A stretch of DNA of 12,402 bases from Saprospiraceae bacterium (lineage in GTDB: Bacteria; Bacteroidota; Bacteroidia; Chitinophagales; Saprospiraceae): contig JACMMM010000097.1 of assembly GCA_014379065.1 (NCBI GenBank), positions 1 through 12,402 on the forward strand, read 5' to 3'. Below, one piece after another: positions 1-5,563 of the stretch. Below the pieces are notes generated by a model. That model worked only from the letters and a program-made list of their open reading frames with translations. It was not told where the DNA came from and made no database searches. Position 1 is the stretch's first letter, and the number at the start of each line of letters is the position of its first letter. The translations under genes and the position numbers were made by a program.

Positions 1-80
1 ATATAAAACTAAGAAGGGTACGATCCCGAAAAGGCCAAGATTTTCCCTTTTTCGAGATCGTACCCCTCTTAGTTTTATAT
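1..80 (-). terminator. Long hairpin after ctlX, probable terminator
   Basis: Bases 1-32 pair with 49-80 as a near-perfect inverted repeat around a loop of about 16 nt. On the plus strand there are two mismatches (15/66 and 26/55). On the minus strand, the strand of ctlX transcripts, both become G-U wobbles, so all 32 pairs can form in that RNA. It lies 17 bases past the ctlX stop codon. The outer end is AT-rich, but the window ends before any U-tract could be judged. It could also be a palindromic repeat element that reaches beyond the window. Confidence 0.6.
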
Positions 81-97
81 TTTGCGGTTCTCCTGTT

Positions 98-1048
98 TTA
101 CATTTTGCGGTTTAATTTTCCAGGTAGAAAGACCTCTGCCATCATGCACCTAGCCGAGCCGCCGCCGTAGGTCTCAATGGTATCAATGGGCGCATGAAGG
201 AGTTGCGTATGGCCTTCCAATTGCTGGATTTGGGCAGGTGTAAGGGCGCGGTATGCTTGGCTCGACATGACGAGAATGGTTTGCCCTTTGGTATTGCGCA
301 CTTGGAGCATATTACCCGCAAAGGAGTTCATTTGCGCCAGTGAGATGTCCACGATTTCCTTTTCGGTTTCCCTGAATTTTTCTTCCAACATTTTCCGCTC
401 TGCCGGATCGCGCACCGTGTCAAGGCAAATAACCACGAAGGTTTCGCCAAGGGCCATCATTACATTGGTGTGGTAGATGTCTTGGCGATTTCCATCCACC
501 GAATGGAACACAACTTTTTGGTAACCAATGGCTTGGCAAAGTTCCTCCAGCAACGCTGCATCCGTACGCGGGCTTAGGCAGGCGTAGGCGAGGCGGTGCT
601 GATGGTCAAAAATTATGCTCCCTGTGCCTTCCAAAAACCGCTCGGATTGTTCGCTGGCCTCAAAATGCAATCGCCGTTCCGAGTGAAATCCCTTTCCCAA
701 AACTTGCTCAATGATGGCATCGCTGCGCTCCAGTCGTCGGGTAGGCGCGAACATGGGATAGGTGACCACCGTGCCCTCCTGATGAAAAGTTACCCAGTTG
801 TTGGGAAACACCGCATCGGGTTTTACCGGAGCGGAGGAGTCAGCAGCCACGATGACATCCACGCCAGCTGCACGCAATTGCGCCACAAAACCATCAAACT
901 CTTGCATAGCGCGTTCGCGCATTTCTGCGGCGCTTAGTTTGCCATCCCGACTTTGGAAGGCGTTGCTGGCGGCGGTCTCCTCGTTGAACGCGAAATTGGC
1001 CGGACGAACCATGAGGATGTGGGGGGTAGTTTGCTGACGCATTGCCAT
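98..1048 (-). CDS. ctlX: Citrulline/arginine deiminase-superfamily hydrolase CtlX
   Basis: This 316-aa protein belongs to the guanidino-group modifying (amidinotransferase/arginine deiminase) superfamily, and its motifs match the CtlX type. CtlX proteins are assigned to breakdown of citrulline and related guanidino or ureido compounds in the cytosol. Visible landmarks are the N-terminal MVRPANF (13-19), FPNNW (81-85), the acidic residue in LEGTGS (E140), the catalytic-type His in IYHTN (H193) and the catalytic Cys in GGGSARCM (C301). Length is normal for the family. Two starts are possible, ATG at 1046-1048 or at 1040-1042, giving MAMRQQ or MRQQ. No Shine-Dalgarno is seen. It is divergent from the DUF3667 gene, with a -7-like element at 1115-1122, and is followed by a strong hairpin, so it is probably monocistronic. 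The exact substrate (citrulline or arginine) cannot be settled from the sequence. Confidence 0.88.
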   Translation of the reverse strand: MAMRQQTTPHILMVRPANFAFNEETAASNAFQSRDGKLSAAEMRERAMQEFDGFVAQLRAAGVDVIVAADSSAPVKPDAVFPNNWVTFHQEGTVVTYPMFAPTRRLERSDAIIEQVLGKGFHSERRLHFEASEQSERFLEGTGSIIFDHQHRLAYACLSPRTDAALLEELCQAIGYQKVVFHSVDGNRQDIYHTNVMMALGETFVVICLDTVRDPAERKMLEEKFRETEKEIVDISLAQMNSFAGNMLQVRNTKGQTILVMSSQAYRALTPAQIQQLEGHTQLLHAPIDTIETYGGGSARCMMAEVFLPGKLNRKM

Positions 1049-1100
1049 TGGTACGATTGATTCGATTTAAAGATTGATTCGATTGTTCGATTCAAGGGTT

Positions 1101-1108
1101 GATATTTG
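1101..1108 (+). promoter_or_regulatory. Possible -7 element of the DUF3667 gene
   Basis: GATATTTG matches seven of eight positions of TAnnTTTG on the plus strand. It is six bases from the minus-strand -7 of ctlX, and the two form a back-to-back palindrome-like core (TTTGCC..GGCAAA). No well-spaced -33 TTG is evident (one at 1083-1085 is close), so this call is tentative. Confidence 0.3.
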
Positions 1109-1114
1109 CCGGGG

Positions 1115-1122
1115 CAAAAATA
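1115..1122 (-). promoter_or_regulatory. Probable -7 element of ctlX
   Basis: Read on the minus strand this is TATTTTTG, a full match to the Bacteroidota -7 consensus TAnnTTTG. A TTG at 1146-1144 (minus) lies 21 nt upstream, near the usual -33 spacing. The implied leader is about 60 nt and contains the GAATCAATC repeats. Confidence 0.5.
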
Positions 1123-1181
1123 GCGAGTCCGCCCCAATCGAAACAATCACATCAATCGAATCAATCGAATCAATCGAATCA

Positions 1182-2294
1182 ATGAAAAGCTACTGCCGCA
1201 ATTGCTACCACCCATTGCCTTACAAGGCTAAGTACTGCGCCCATTGCGGGCAAAAGGACACGGACGGACGTATTGGTATGCGGAGCTTGATGGGCCGGCT
1301 TTGGAACAACACCTTCCACTTGGAGGGGAAATTCATTCGCACAGCCTGGCAACTTTTTGTACCTGGCAAAGTGACGACGGAGTTTTTCAAAGGGAAACAA
1401 GATCGCTACCCCCACCCTATTCGGCTGTTTGCCATTGTGATGTTTTTGTTCCTTTTTTTGCTCAATTCGATGTTGAAAGACAAGGAATCGAAAGATCATG
1501 TATCGTTCTTTTCCCCAATGACGACTGTAAAGTCCGAAACTGGAGACACGTTATTAAATGAAAGATCAGTCTCCATATACGAGCAAATGAAGTATGGCGC
1601 TCTGCTATACGACATGGAGAGAGATTACGAACAGTTGCCACTTGAATGGAAAACACCGCAGGCCAAAAAATCTTTGGATAGTCTCTTCAAATCTTTCGCT
1701 AGCCGATATGGATTGGAACAAGATGGGGTATTGGATTCGTTGCTGCAAGGTTCGCTCGACAGTACGGGTATTGGGTTCAGTGGGATCCAAATCTCCACGC
1801 TCGATATCGTTCGCTACGAATCAGACGAAATTATCGAACGCTATCATATAACGAAGTGGTACGACAGGTTAATGGTGCGCCAAGGCATCAAGTCTTACAA
1901 AACTCCCGACGCGCTGGCTCATGCTTACATTGGCAGCCTGACTTGGTCAATCCTGGTGCTTATAGCCATTATGTCGGGCGTATTGGCATTGCTTTATGGT
2001 CGGCAAAACCGCTATTATGTGGAGCACTTTATCTTCCTTTTGCACTTTCACACCGGTGTAATGCTGCTGCTTTTGCTGGCCATATTGGGAAACCGATGGG
2101 GCATTTGGGGCAAAGACATGCTCCGCTGGGCGGTTTTTCTGCCAGCACCGGCCATGTATTTTGCGCTGTGGCGGTACTATGGGGAGGGTTGGCTTAAAAC
2201 TTTTGGCAAATGGATGCTTTATGGGATTTTGTACCTTTTTGCTTTTATGTTGTCGTTTATCCTCGGCATATTGGTCGTTTTTGCGCTTTTTTGA
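1182..2294 (+). CDS. DUF3667 zinc-ribbon membrane protein
   Basis: This 370-aa protein matches the DUF3667 layout, a family common in Bacteroidota without an established role. The N-terminal zinc ribbon is CRNC (C5, C8) and CAHCG (C19, C22). A family-typical stretch ending GKQDRYPHPIRLF follows, then a first membrane helix at about 80-98. A mostly polar region (about 100-245) comes next, then four or more hydrophobic helices (about 252-273, 283-303, 313-333, 341-370). The open frame runs upstream to an ATG at 1074, but residues before 1182 only translate the 9-bp repeat (IESIESIES). The zinc ribbon begins right after the ATG at 1182, so that start is chosen. It is expected in the inner membrane with the ribbon in the cytosol. 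Confidence 0.85.
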   Translation: MKSYCRNCYHPLPYKAKYCAHCGQKDTDGRIGMRSLMGRLWNNTFHLEGKFIRTAWQLFVPGKVTTEFFKGKQDRYPHPIRLFAIVMFLFLFLLNSMLKDKESKDHVSFFSPMTTVKSETGDTLLNERSVSIYEQMKYGALLYDMERDYEQLPLEWKTPQAKKSLDSLFKSFASRYGLEQDGVLDSLLQGSLDSTGIGFSGIQISTLDIVRYESDEIIERYHITKWYDRLMVRQGIKSYKTPDALAHAYIGSLTWSILVLIAIMSGVLALLYGRQNRYYVEHFIFLLHFHTGVMLLLLLAILGNRWGIWGKDMLRWAVFLPAPAMYFALWRYYGEGWLKTFGKWMLYGILYLFAFMLSFILGILVVFALF

Positions 2295-2405
2295 AATGGG
2301 GAAATTTGCGTTTTGCCCGTAAAATTCGTTCGATCAAATATGATTTGTGTTGAATGCAGCACTCCCTCATTGCTCCCATCATCCACTTCCACCAATCACC
2401 CACCC

Positions 2406-3035
2406 ATGCGCCTCATATTCATCTCCGACACCCACAATCAGCACCGATCCCTCCGCTTGCCGGAGGGCGACATCCTTGTCCATTGCGGTGATATTTCAGG
2501 GAGGGGAAGATTGTCGGAAGTAGCCGATTTCCTAGATTGGTACAGCGCATTGCCCCACCAGCACAAGGTATTGATTGCAGGCAACCATGATTTCCTTGCG
2601 GAGCAAAATCCTTCGCTATTTAAAAGCATGATACCCCAAAATGTGATTTACCTCAATGATTCGGGCTGCAATATAGAAGGACTACGCTTCTGGGGAAGCC
2701 CCATCTCACCCTGGTTTTTTGATTGGGCGTTCAATCGCCACCGCGGCGCAGACATCCGCCGTCATTGGGACCTCATTCCCCTCGACACGGAAATCCTCAT
2801 CACCCACGGCCCACCCTCCGGTATCCTCGACGAGGTGGTGCGCGACCGCCTCCATGTAGGCTGTCAAGATTTGCGCACAAAAATCGAATCGCTAAATTTT
2901 TTGAAAATCCACGCCTTCGGGCACATCCACGAAGGCTATGGCCAGCACCAGGAAGGAGGCAAGTTGTTCCTCAACGCTTCCGTTTTGGACGAGCATTATG
3001 TGTTGAAAAACGCGCCTTGGGTTTGGGACGTTTAG
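2406..3035 (+). CDS. Calcineurin-like metallophosphoesterase
   Basis: This 209-aa soluble protein has every metal-binding signature of the calcineurin-like phosphoesterase fold in order: SDTH (D8, H10), HCGD (D29), GNHD (59-62), THGPP (H134) and GHIH (172-175). The short length and the FGHIHEGYG ending resemble the MPPED/UPF0046 subgroup, several members of which are cyclic-nucleotide phosphodiesterases. The physiological substrate is unknown. The frame is open from 2313, but the start at 2406 places MRLIFISDTH at the N-terminus as in relatives. The 111 bases before it hold no other gene. A second open frame on the opposite phase (2723-3469) is a shadow. Confidence 0.85.
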   Translation: MRLIFISDTHNQHRSLRLPEGDILVHCGDISGRGRLSEVADFLDWYSALPHQHKVLIAGNHDFLAEQNPSLFKSMIPQNVIYLNDSGCNIEGLRFWGSPISPWFFDWAFNRHRGADIRRHWDLIPLDTEILITHGPPSGILDEVVRDRLHVGCQDLRTKIESLNFLKIHAFGHIHEGYGQHQEGGKLFLNASVLDEHYVLKNAPWVWDV

Positions 3036-3061
3036 GGGGTGGGGGCGCAATCAATTCCCAG

Positions 3062-3559
3062 TTACCCTACCAATCGCCTGTGCCAGCTTTTACCAAAAGG
3101 CACGAGCCATTTTTCAGCCAATTGGCCTTTTGTCTGCACCATAGTATCCGCTACCAAAGTCTCGGCACCAATGCGGCCTTGACCTACGAGGGCGGCAAAT
3201 TCAACGCGGTTGGCAAACTGCATTTTGCCCTGCTCATCTACCCAGGCAAAACGCATCCGCTCAAAAAAGTCTGCGTCAATCTCTGCGCCGAGTTGTTCCA
3301 AAAAATGCACCGATTTGTCAATAGAACACCCGCTAGCACCTGCCTGCGTTTCATCTACCATCAAGACAATCAATTGATTTTCAAAAACCTCTGCCTTGGC
3401 CAGCAGGGCTTGGTTGTGCGCGGTCCATTGTTGGCAAAAAGCATCCAGATTTCTTTGGGCAAAAATTGATTCTTCCTCCGTCAGTGGGCGATTGGAAGTG
3501 TACACCCAGACGCGGGAGTGGGGGGAGAATGTAGAATTGTTGGCGATTATGGGAGTCAT
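3062..3559 (-). CDS. Conserved Bacteroidota protein (often labelled 'ABC transporter ATPase')
   Basis: This 165-aa soluble protein belongs to a family I recognise from Bacteroidota genomes, where it usually carries the name 'ABC transporter ATPase'. Landmarks are SRVWVYTSNR (15-24), QWTAH, ASGCSIDKSV (the conserved centre), DTMVQ and the C-terminal FGKSWHRRL. It contains no Walker A (GxxxxGKS/T), no Walker B and no ABC signature, so the usual name is not supported by the sequence. Its true function is unknown. It lies 35 bases after the CCG-domain Fe-S gene, the same order as in many relatives, which suggests a link to that electron-transfer pair. Two copies of a 13-bp repeat fill the space before its start. 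Confidence 0.75.
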   Translation of the reverse strand: MTPIIANNSTFSPHSRVWVYTSNRPLTEEESIFAQRNLDAFCQQWTAHNQALLAKAEVFENQLIVLMVDETQAGASGCSIDKSVHFLEQLGAEIDADFFERMRFAWVDEQGKMQFANRVEFAALVGQGRIGAETLVADTMVQTKGQLAEKWLVPFGKSWHRRLVG

Positions 3560-3561
3560 GG

Positions 3562-3592
3562 GAATGTGGTCAATGAGTTGAATGTGGTCAAT
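3562..3592. repeat. 13-bp direct repeat before a start codon
   Basis: GAATGTGGTCAAT occurs at 3562-3574 and 3580-3592 (plus strand), with an 18-bp period. It fills nearly all of the gap between the CCG Fe-S gene and the start of the following minus-strand gene at 3559. Confidence 0.75.
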
Positions 3593-3594
3593 TT

Positions 3595-4371
3595 TTACAA
3601 CCTCGAAAGAATCATCTCTGAAAGGTCGTAAACCGGAATTTGTTCATTTTTCTCCTTGGCCTTCAGTCCGTCTTGCAGCATCGTGAGGCAGAAGGGGCAA
3701 TTCGCCACTACGGCGGTGGGGTTGGTTTCGAGGGCTTCTTCAATGCGTTCTGTACTGATGCGTTTGTTGCCGGGCTCGTCTTCTTTCCACATTTGCGCGC
3801 CGCCTGCGCCACAGCAAAGGCCGTTTTTGCGCGAGCGTTTCATTTCCACAAGGTCCACGTCGAGGGTTTCGAGCAAGGCCCGTGGCGCTTCGTACACATC
3901 GTTGGCGCGGCCCAGATAGCACGAATCGTGGTAGGTGATGCGGCGGCCTTTGAAATCGCCGCCTTCTTTTAGTTTGAGTTTCCCGTTGGCAATCAATTCA
4001 TTAAGCAGTTGCGTGTGGTGTACTACTTCGTAATGTCCGCCGAGTTCGGGGTATTCATTTTTCAAGGTATTGAAACAGTGCGGGCAAGCCGTCACGATTT
4101 TTTTGACGCCGTACATGTTGAGCGTTTCGATGTTCATGGTGGCCGTCATCTGGAACAGGAATTCGTTTCCAGCGCGGCGGGCAGGGTCGCCCGTGCAACG
4201 TTCTTCGTTGCCGAGGATGGCAAATTCCACCCCCGCATGATTCAAGATTTCGCAGAGGGCGCGGGTCACTTTCTGGGCGCGGGCATCGAAAGAACCGGCG
4301 CAACCGACCCAGAAGAGGATTTCAGGTGTGCGGCCTTCGGCTTGGAGTTCGGCGATTGTTTTAGCGAGCAT
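3595..4371 (-). CDS. CCG-domain Fe-S protein (HdrB/GlpC-like)
   Basis: This 258-aa cytosolic protein has two cysteine-rich CCG domains, as in heterodisulfide reductase HdrB/D and the C-terminal part of GlpC. The first has VGC (C24), C59 and CPHC (C96, C99). The second has HDSC (C151), CCGAGG (C186, C187) and CPFC (C225, C228). The first domain carries a single Cys where the canonical motif has two. Such domains bind a noncubane or [4Fe-4S] cluster and move electrons between a quinone-linked subunit and a substrate. Its natural partner is the membrane Fe-S protein at 5564-6901, four genes upstream in the same cluster. The start overlaps the end of the preceding membrane-protein gene by 11 bases, indicating translational coupling. 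The oxidised substrate is unknown. Confidence 0.85.
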   Translation of the reverse strand: MLAKTIAELQAEGRTPEILFWVGCAGSFDARAQKVTRALCEILNHAGVEFAILGNEERCTGDPARRAGNEFLFQMTATMNIETLNMYGVKKIVTACPHCFNTLKNEYPELGGHYEVVHHTQLLNELIANGKLKLKEGGDFKGRRITYHDSCYLGRANDVYEAPRALLETLDVDLVEMKRSRKNGLCCGAGGAQMWKEDEPGNKRISTERIEEALETNPTAVVANCPFCLTMLQDGLKAKEKNEQIPVYDLSEMILSRL

Positions 4372-4822
4372 CAGGAGTCGGTGTTTTTTTGAAATACGGG
4401 AAAAGCAAAATCGCTGGAGGCGCGAACAAAACGGTCATCATAGCAACGGAGACAAAATACGAGTTTACACCGCAGTACCAAGCAATTACGCCCGCGCCCA
4501 GCGGCCAAAATATTCCAATCAACAAATAGGCAAAATATGCCCAGCGCTCTTTTCTAGCCAAACCGTAGCGCACGACAAAATACACTGTCAGCATGCTCAA
4601 GATCGAAAGCCAATCAAAGAGCAAGAACATGAAATTGAAAAGCGGGCGGGCGGCATCGGGCATAGTTGGCGTACCATAGAGGTCGTTCAGGATCATGCTG
4701 TCCAAACCATGCATGGGATCGAATGACTGGAAGTACAGCATGGGTACACACATGACTGTCGCGAACAGCGTCACGATTTTCAGGTACTTGATGGTGGCAG
4801 TGAAAAGTTTGTCATTGTTCAT
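4361..4822 (-). CDS. Unknown four-helix membrane protein
   Basis: A 153-aa protein I do not recognise. It shows four hydrophobic helices: near residues 12-31 (after TATIKYLK), about 63-88, about 93-118 and about 121-144, with a polar loop (SFDPMHGLDSM and onward) between the first and second. It ends with a charged KKTPTPDAR tail. The frame is open to 4885, but the upstream codons lie in a degraded fragment of a neighbouring gene (4831-4880), so ATG at 4820-4822 (MNNDKLF) is chosen. It overlaps the start of the CCG Fe-S gene by 11 bases, so the two are almost certainly co-translated. A role as a membrane partner of that protein is only an inference from position. Confidence 0.7.
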   Translation of the reverse strand: MNNDKLFTATIKYLKIVTLFATVMCVPMLYFQSFDPMHGLDSMILNDLYGTPTMPDAARPLFNFMFLLFDWLSILSMLTVYFVVRYGLARKERWAYFAYLLIGIFWPLGAGVIAWYCGVNSYFVSVAMMTVLFAPPAILLFPYFKKTPTPDAR

Positions 4823-4830
4823 AATGATGA

Positions 4831-4880
4831 ACAGTTGTTTGAAAGAACGGTAAATACATCCTTCAGCCCTTGAAGTTGAG
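4831..4880 (-). pseudogene. Fragment of a second copy of the 86-aa gene
   Basis: About 48 bases here align with 5341-5389, inside the 86-aa gene, on the same strand. I count 17 identical bases, then one missing base, then 23 of 31 matches. In one frame the fragment reads LQGLKDVF, matching LQVLKDAF of the intact gene. After the missing base the next frame reads RSFKQL, identical to the intact protein. The homology stops at the protease stop codon on one side and before the membrane-protein start on the other. It is a decayed remnant and no product is expected. Confidence 0.65.
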
Positions 4881-4881
4881 T

Positions 4882-5259
4882 TCACACCAATTGCAATCTC
4901 GCTACTTTCGGGTCAACGATCACCTTGTCATGGTCAAAGTCAAGTTTGATGCGCCATTTTTGCATGGTGGCCGCTCCAATGATGGCATCTTCAGACAAAC
5001 CGGGAATCACCAAAAACTCATCGGAAAGTTGGATGTCGTTAATATAAAAAGTAACTGCTATCAGGTGTTTTATCTCAATGTAATGCCCCACGGCGGCAGT
5101 ATAGACCCGGCGTGGCTTTCGAAATGGGATCAATTGAGTCAACTCATTGGCGAATTCGTCGCTAATACAGGACAAGTTTGCGCCGCTATCAAAAAGCGTG
5201 TAGAGGGTTTTATCGGTTTTTGACCCCTCGAACAACAGTGGAAGTTTTATGACTGACAT
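4882..5259 (-). CDS. Retropepsin-like aspartic protease
   Basis: This 125-aa protein is a single retropepsin-type domain. The catalytic motif is LFDSGANLSCI (Asp of D-S-G-A near residue 24). The second hydrophobic-hydrophobic-Gly element is AIIGAATMQKW (about 92-102), followed by a beta-rich C-terminus. With only one catalytic Asp it must work as a homodimer, like viral retropepsins and bacterial clan AA proteases. No signal peptide or membrane helix is visible, so it is probably cytosolic. It starts 11 bases after the 86-aa gene, and the pair looks like a two-gene module. A remnant of that small gene follows its stop codon. The substrate is unknown; loss of protease activity cannot be excluded, but the key residues are present. 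Confidence 0.8.
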   Translation of the reverse strand: MSVIKLPLLFEGSKTDKTLYTLFDSGANLSCISDEFANELTQLIPFRKPRRVYTAAVGHYIEIKHLIAVTFYINDIQLSDEFLVIPGLSEDAIIGAATMQKWRIKLDFDHDKVIVDPKVARLQLV

Positions 5260-5270
5260 GGTTATTTTGT

Positions 5271-5531
5271 TTACGTGGTGACGGCTATAGTTGAAGTCAA
5301 ATTCAAGGTTTTTTCGTGCAATTGGTTGACCATTGGGAGTAGTTGTTTGAAAGAACGTGAAAATGCGTCTTTCAATACTTGAAGTTCAGCGCCTTGCAGC
5401 GTTTCGACTTCTTGCCAAAATTGCTTGCTGAGCACTTGGCGCTCTTCCGATGACTTTGCCATCAGGTACAAGGTGAAAAAAGTGCGAAGTGCCGGATTAT
5501 CGGTCAAGCGGTTGACCATGTCGTGAACCAT
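5271..5531 (-). CDS. Small helical protein paired with the retropepsin gene
   Basis: An 86-aa protein I do not recognise. It looks all-helical and rich in Leu, Gln, Glu and Lys, with no Cys, membrane helix or signal peptide. The end (LTSTIAVTT) is probably disordered. It lies 32 bases after the membrane Fe-S gene and 11 bases before the protease gene. A decayed copy of its 3' part is found behind the protease (4831-4880), which shows that this sequence, probably as part of the module, has been duplicated here. The short gene-protease pairing resembles the layout of toxin-antitoxin or partner-inhibitor modules, but nothing in its sequence proves that. Confidence 0.65.
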   Translation of the reverse strand: MVHDMVNRLTDNPALRTFFTLYLMAKSSEERQVLSKQFWQEVETLQGAELQVLKDAFSRSFKQLLPMVNQLHEKTLNLTSTIAVTT

Positions 5532-5563
5532 GCTGTATTTTTTTCATAATGAAGGAGGTTCCG

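Larger units (their letters stand above)
1055..1184. repeat. GAATCAATC repeats flanking a divergent promoter
   Basis: On the plus strand the 9-mer GAATCAATC occurs in tandem at 1158-1166 and 1167-1175. A third unit at 1176-1184 ends in the start codon of the DUF3667 gene (GAATCAATG). The same 9-mer occurs on the minus strand at 1055-1063 and 1072-1080, just before the ctlX start. Each divergent gene therefore has the repeat in its own sense direction, and the two sets can pair as an inverted repeat around the promoter core. Confidence 0.8.

Noticed and set aside
1074..1181. N-terminal extension of the DUF3667 protein
   Set aside because: It encodes IESIESIES from the 9-bp repeat and overlaps the likely promoter.
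2723..3469. Long open frame of 248 codons on the plus strand
   Set aside because: It overlaps two well-supported genes, and its product is Pro/Arg/His-biased without any motif. It is a shadow frame.
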